This document shows, piece after piece, positions 62,699 to 64,000 of a stretch of 64,000 nt of DNA. Numbering within the stretch: position 1 is the stretch's first letter; the number at the start of each line of letters is the position of its first letter. The DNA comes from Flavobacteriaceae bacterium (lineage in GTDB: Bacteria; Bacteroidota; Bacteroidia; Flavobacteriales; Flavobacteriaceae), in contig JAKITV010000001.1 of assembly GCA_021647885.1 (NCBI GenBank), positions 62,001 through 126,000 on the forward strand, in the 5' to 3' direction. A program made the translations under genes and the position numbers. Under the pieces are notes generated by a model. That model saw nothing but the letters and a program-made list of their open reading frames with translations, searched no databases and was not told where the DNA came from.

Positions 62699-63802
62699 AT
62701 GAAGATACTTGTATGTATTGGTACACGTCCTGAAGCTATTAAAATGGCTCCAATTTGTTATGAATTTCAAAAGAGAAAACTTTCATACAAGTTATGTATT
62801 ACTGCTCAACATAGAGAATTATTAGATCAGGTAATAGTTTTTTTTAAATTACAAGTTGATTATGATTTAGATTTGATGAAAAAAAATCAAAACCTTAATC
62901 TTTTAAGCTCTAAAATTTTATCTAAAATGGACGCTATTTTTGATAAAGAACAATTTGATTTAGTTATAGTGCATGGAGATACAACTACATCAAGTATGGT
63001 AGCTTTAGCTGCATTTTATAGAAATATAAAAATCATGCATATTGAAGCTGGTTTACGTACATATAATAAGCTATCACCATTTCCTGAAGAAATTAATCGC
63101 CAATTGACTGGACGATTATCAGATTATCACATGGCTCCAACAATTAAAGCTAGTGAAAATTTACTTTTAGAAGGTGTAAAAAAGAAAAATATATTAATAA
63201 CAGGAAATTCAGTTGTTGATGCCTTAAAATTTACTACTAACAAGCTTGAAAATGGTTACTCTAATGTATCAATTGAAAAATTAAAAAAATTACTAAACTT
63301 TGAAAAAGACATTATTTTAGTAACTGGTCACAGAAGAGAAAATATTGGTCAAGGTTTTATTAATATATGTAACGCATTGTTAGAATTAGCAAAAAAGGAT
63401 GTAGAAATAGTATTTCCAGTTCACTTAAATCCTAATGTGAAACAAATTGTATTCGATATGTTAAAGGACAATTTAAATATTCACCTCATTGAACCATTGG
63501 ATTATCCTTCTTTTGTCTGGTTAATGCAAAAATCTAAAGTTATAATATCTGATTCTGGTGGAATTCAAGAAGAAGCTCCTATGTTTAATGTTCCTGTAAT
63601 AGTAACTAGAGAAGTAACAGAAAGATCAGAAGGAGTTTTATCTGGTCATTCTTTTTTAGTTGGAATTGATACATTGAAAATTATTAATAAGACCATGGAA
63701 TTGCTTAATAGAACTACATTTGGTATTAAAATAGAAAACCCTTATGGCAATGGTAAAGCTGCTGAGAAAATAGTTAATTTCATTAAGTATCGGTTTAAGT
63801 AA
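62699..63802 (+). CDS. wecB: UDP-N-acetylglucosamine 2-epimerase (non-hydrolysing)
   Basis: Makes UDP-ManNAc from UDP-GlcNAc. The 367-aa protein has GTRPEAIKMAPI at the N-terminus, TAQHRELLDQV, VHGDTTTSSMVALAAFY, HIEAGLRT, PEEINRQLTGRLSDY, TGHRRENIG and the SDSGGIQEEAP block, all in order. This fits the UDP-HexNAc dehydrogenase in the same operon and suggests ManNAc or ManNAcA in the polymer. The enzyme is cytosolic. Confidence 0.96.
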   Translation: MKILVCIGTRPEAIKMAPICYEFQKRKLSYKLCITAQHRELLDQVIVFFKLQVDYDLDLMKKNQNLNLLSSKILSKMDAIFDKEQFDLVIVHGDTTTSSMVALAAFYRNIKIMHIEAGLRTYNKLSPFPEEINRQLTGRLSDYHMAPTIKASENLLLEGVKKKNILITGNSVVDALKFTTNKLENGYSNVSIEKLKKLLNFEKDIILVTGHRRENIGQGFINICNALLELAKKDVEIVFPVHLNPNVKQIVFDMLKDNLNIHLIEPLDYPSFVWLMQKSKVIISDSGGIQEEAPMFNVPVIVTREVTERSEGVLSGHSFLVGIDTLKIINKTMELLNRTTFGIKIENPYGNGKAAEKIVNFIKYRFK

Positions 63803-63809
63803 TTTGGAA

Positions 63810-64000
63810 ATGAAAAAAGCAAAAAAAATATTAATAATAACCGAATCTATTAATGTTGAGGATAGTAGTGGTTCTAAAGCTAATGTAGATATTATTAAAA
63901 ACTTAAAACGTTCTGGCTATGATGTAAAGGTATATCACTACACAAGAAAAAGCATAAAACTCAAAGGTATGGACTGTATTGCAATACCAGAACAAAAAGC
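63810..64000 (+). CDS. start of a further operon gene (glycosyltransferase-like), cut by window edge
   Basis: An open frame begins with ATG 7 bp after the wecB stop and reads to the end of the window without a stop. The sequence starts KKAKKILIITESINVEDSSGSKANVDIIKNL, a Rossmann-type beginning typical of GT4 glycosyltransferases (SGSKANV resembles the acceptor-loop region). Only 63 residues are seen, so the family is provisional. Confidence 0.6.
   Translation, partial: MKKAKKILIITESINVEDSSGSKANVDIIKNLKRSGYDVKVYHYTRKSIKLKGMDCIAIPEQK

Noticed and set aside
1-64000. tRNA or rRNA genes
   Set aside because: No cloverleaf or conserved rRNA sequence was recognised on either strand, including in the larger gaps.

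Overview
The window is a contiguous piece of a low-GC Bacteroidota chromosome, almost certainly a marine Flavobacteriaceae. The evidence is type IX secretion (T9SS) C-terminal sorting domains, promoters of the Bacteroidota form TTG-N(17-23)-TAnnTTTG, frequent TTG and GTG starts, and the gene order parA-parB-DUF5683-dapB-lepB-wbqC-DUF6122 followed by two rhomboids, mutL, ribH, recF and DUF721. The species cannot be named from the sequence alone.

Layout. 1-2.2 kb: 3' part of the methylmalonyl-CoA mutase large subunit (cut by the window edge) and a small P-loop kinase. 2.5-4.4 kb: a lone AAA ATPase and a 328-bp insertion-like element that may carry a small RNA. 4.4-13.1 kb: an M16 zinc peptidase, then the parAB-dapB-lepB housekeeping run. 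13.3-20 kb: a minus-strand block (EEP-family hydrolase, two rhomboid proteases, mutL, two small paralogous membrane proteins, ribH, a TPR protein). 20-29 kb: recF, DUF721, a 160-bp MITE-like repeat, penicillin acylase, a T9SS cargo protein, def, DUF5606, a MATE exporter and PAP2. 29-34.5 kb: envelope glycan and lipid genes (GT9, tandem LAB_N, GT2, epimerase), meaB and DUF2911. 34.8-39.6 kb: a probable small genomic island lying between two 120-bp copies of the 3' end of secA. 39.5-46.9 kb: minus-strand secA, DUF2795, cobalamin adenosyltransferase, methyltransferase and ABC-F protein. 46.9-64 kb: a large plus-strand capsule/exopolysaccharide operon running off the right edge. It contains Wza, Wzc, an initiating sugar transferase, UDP-HexNAc dehydrogenase and epimerase, Wzm, Wzt, three methyltransferases, several GT2/GT4 enzymes, wecB, and a partial last gene.

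How the genes fit together. Three parts of adenosylcobalamin-dependent methylmalonyl-CoA metabolism are present but scattered: the mutase, its MeaB chaperone GTPase, and the PduO-type adenosyltransferase. The capsule operon contains a full set of functions for making a HexNAcA-containing polymer, modifying it by methylation and exporting it. It combines Wza/Wzc with an ABC (Wzm/Wzt) exporter, and a methyltransferase gene is wedged between wzm and wzt.

The most unusual locus is the 4.65-kb segment at secA. A displaced copy of the last 120 bp of secA (116/120 identical), with its own terminator, lies next to the DUF2911 gene. Between it and the intact secA are a T9SS-tagged small protein, a 645-aa secreted protein built like a phage tail fibre, an AraC-type regulator and two uncertain small ORFs. 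This looks like an element that inserted at the 3' end of secA and restored the reading frame.
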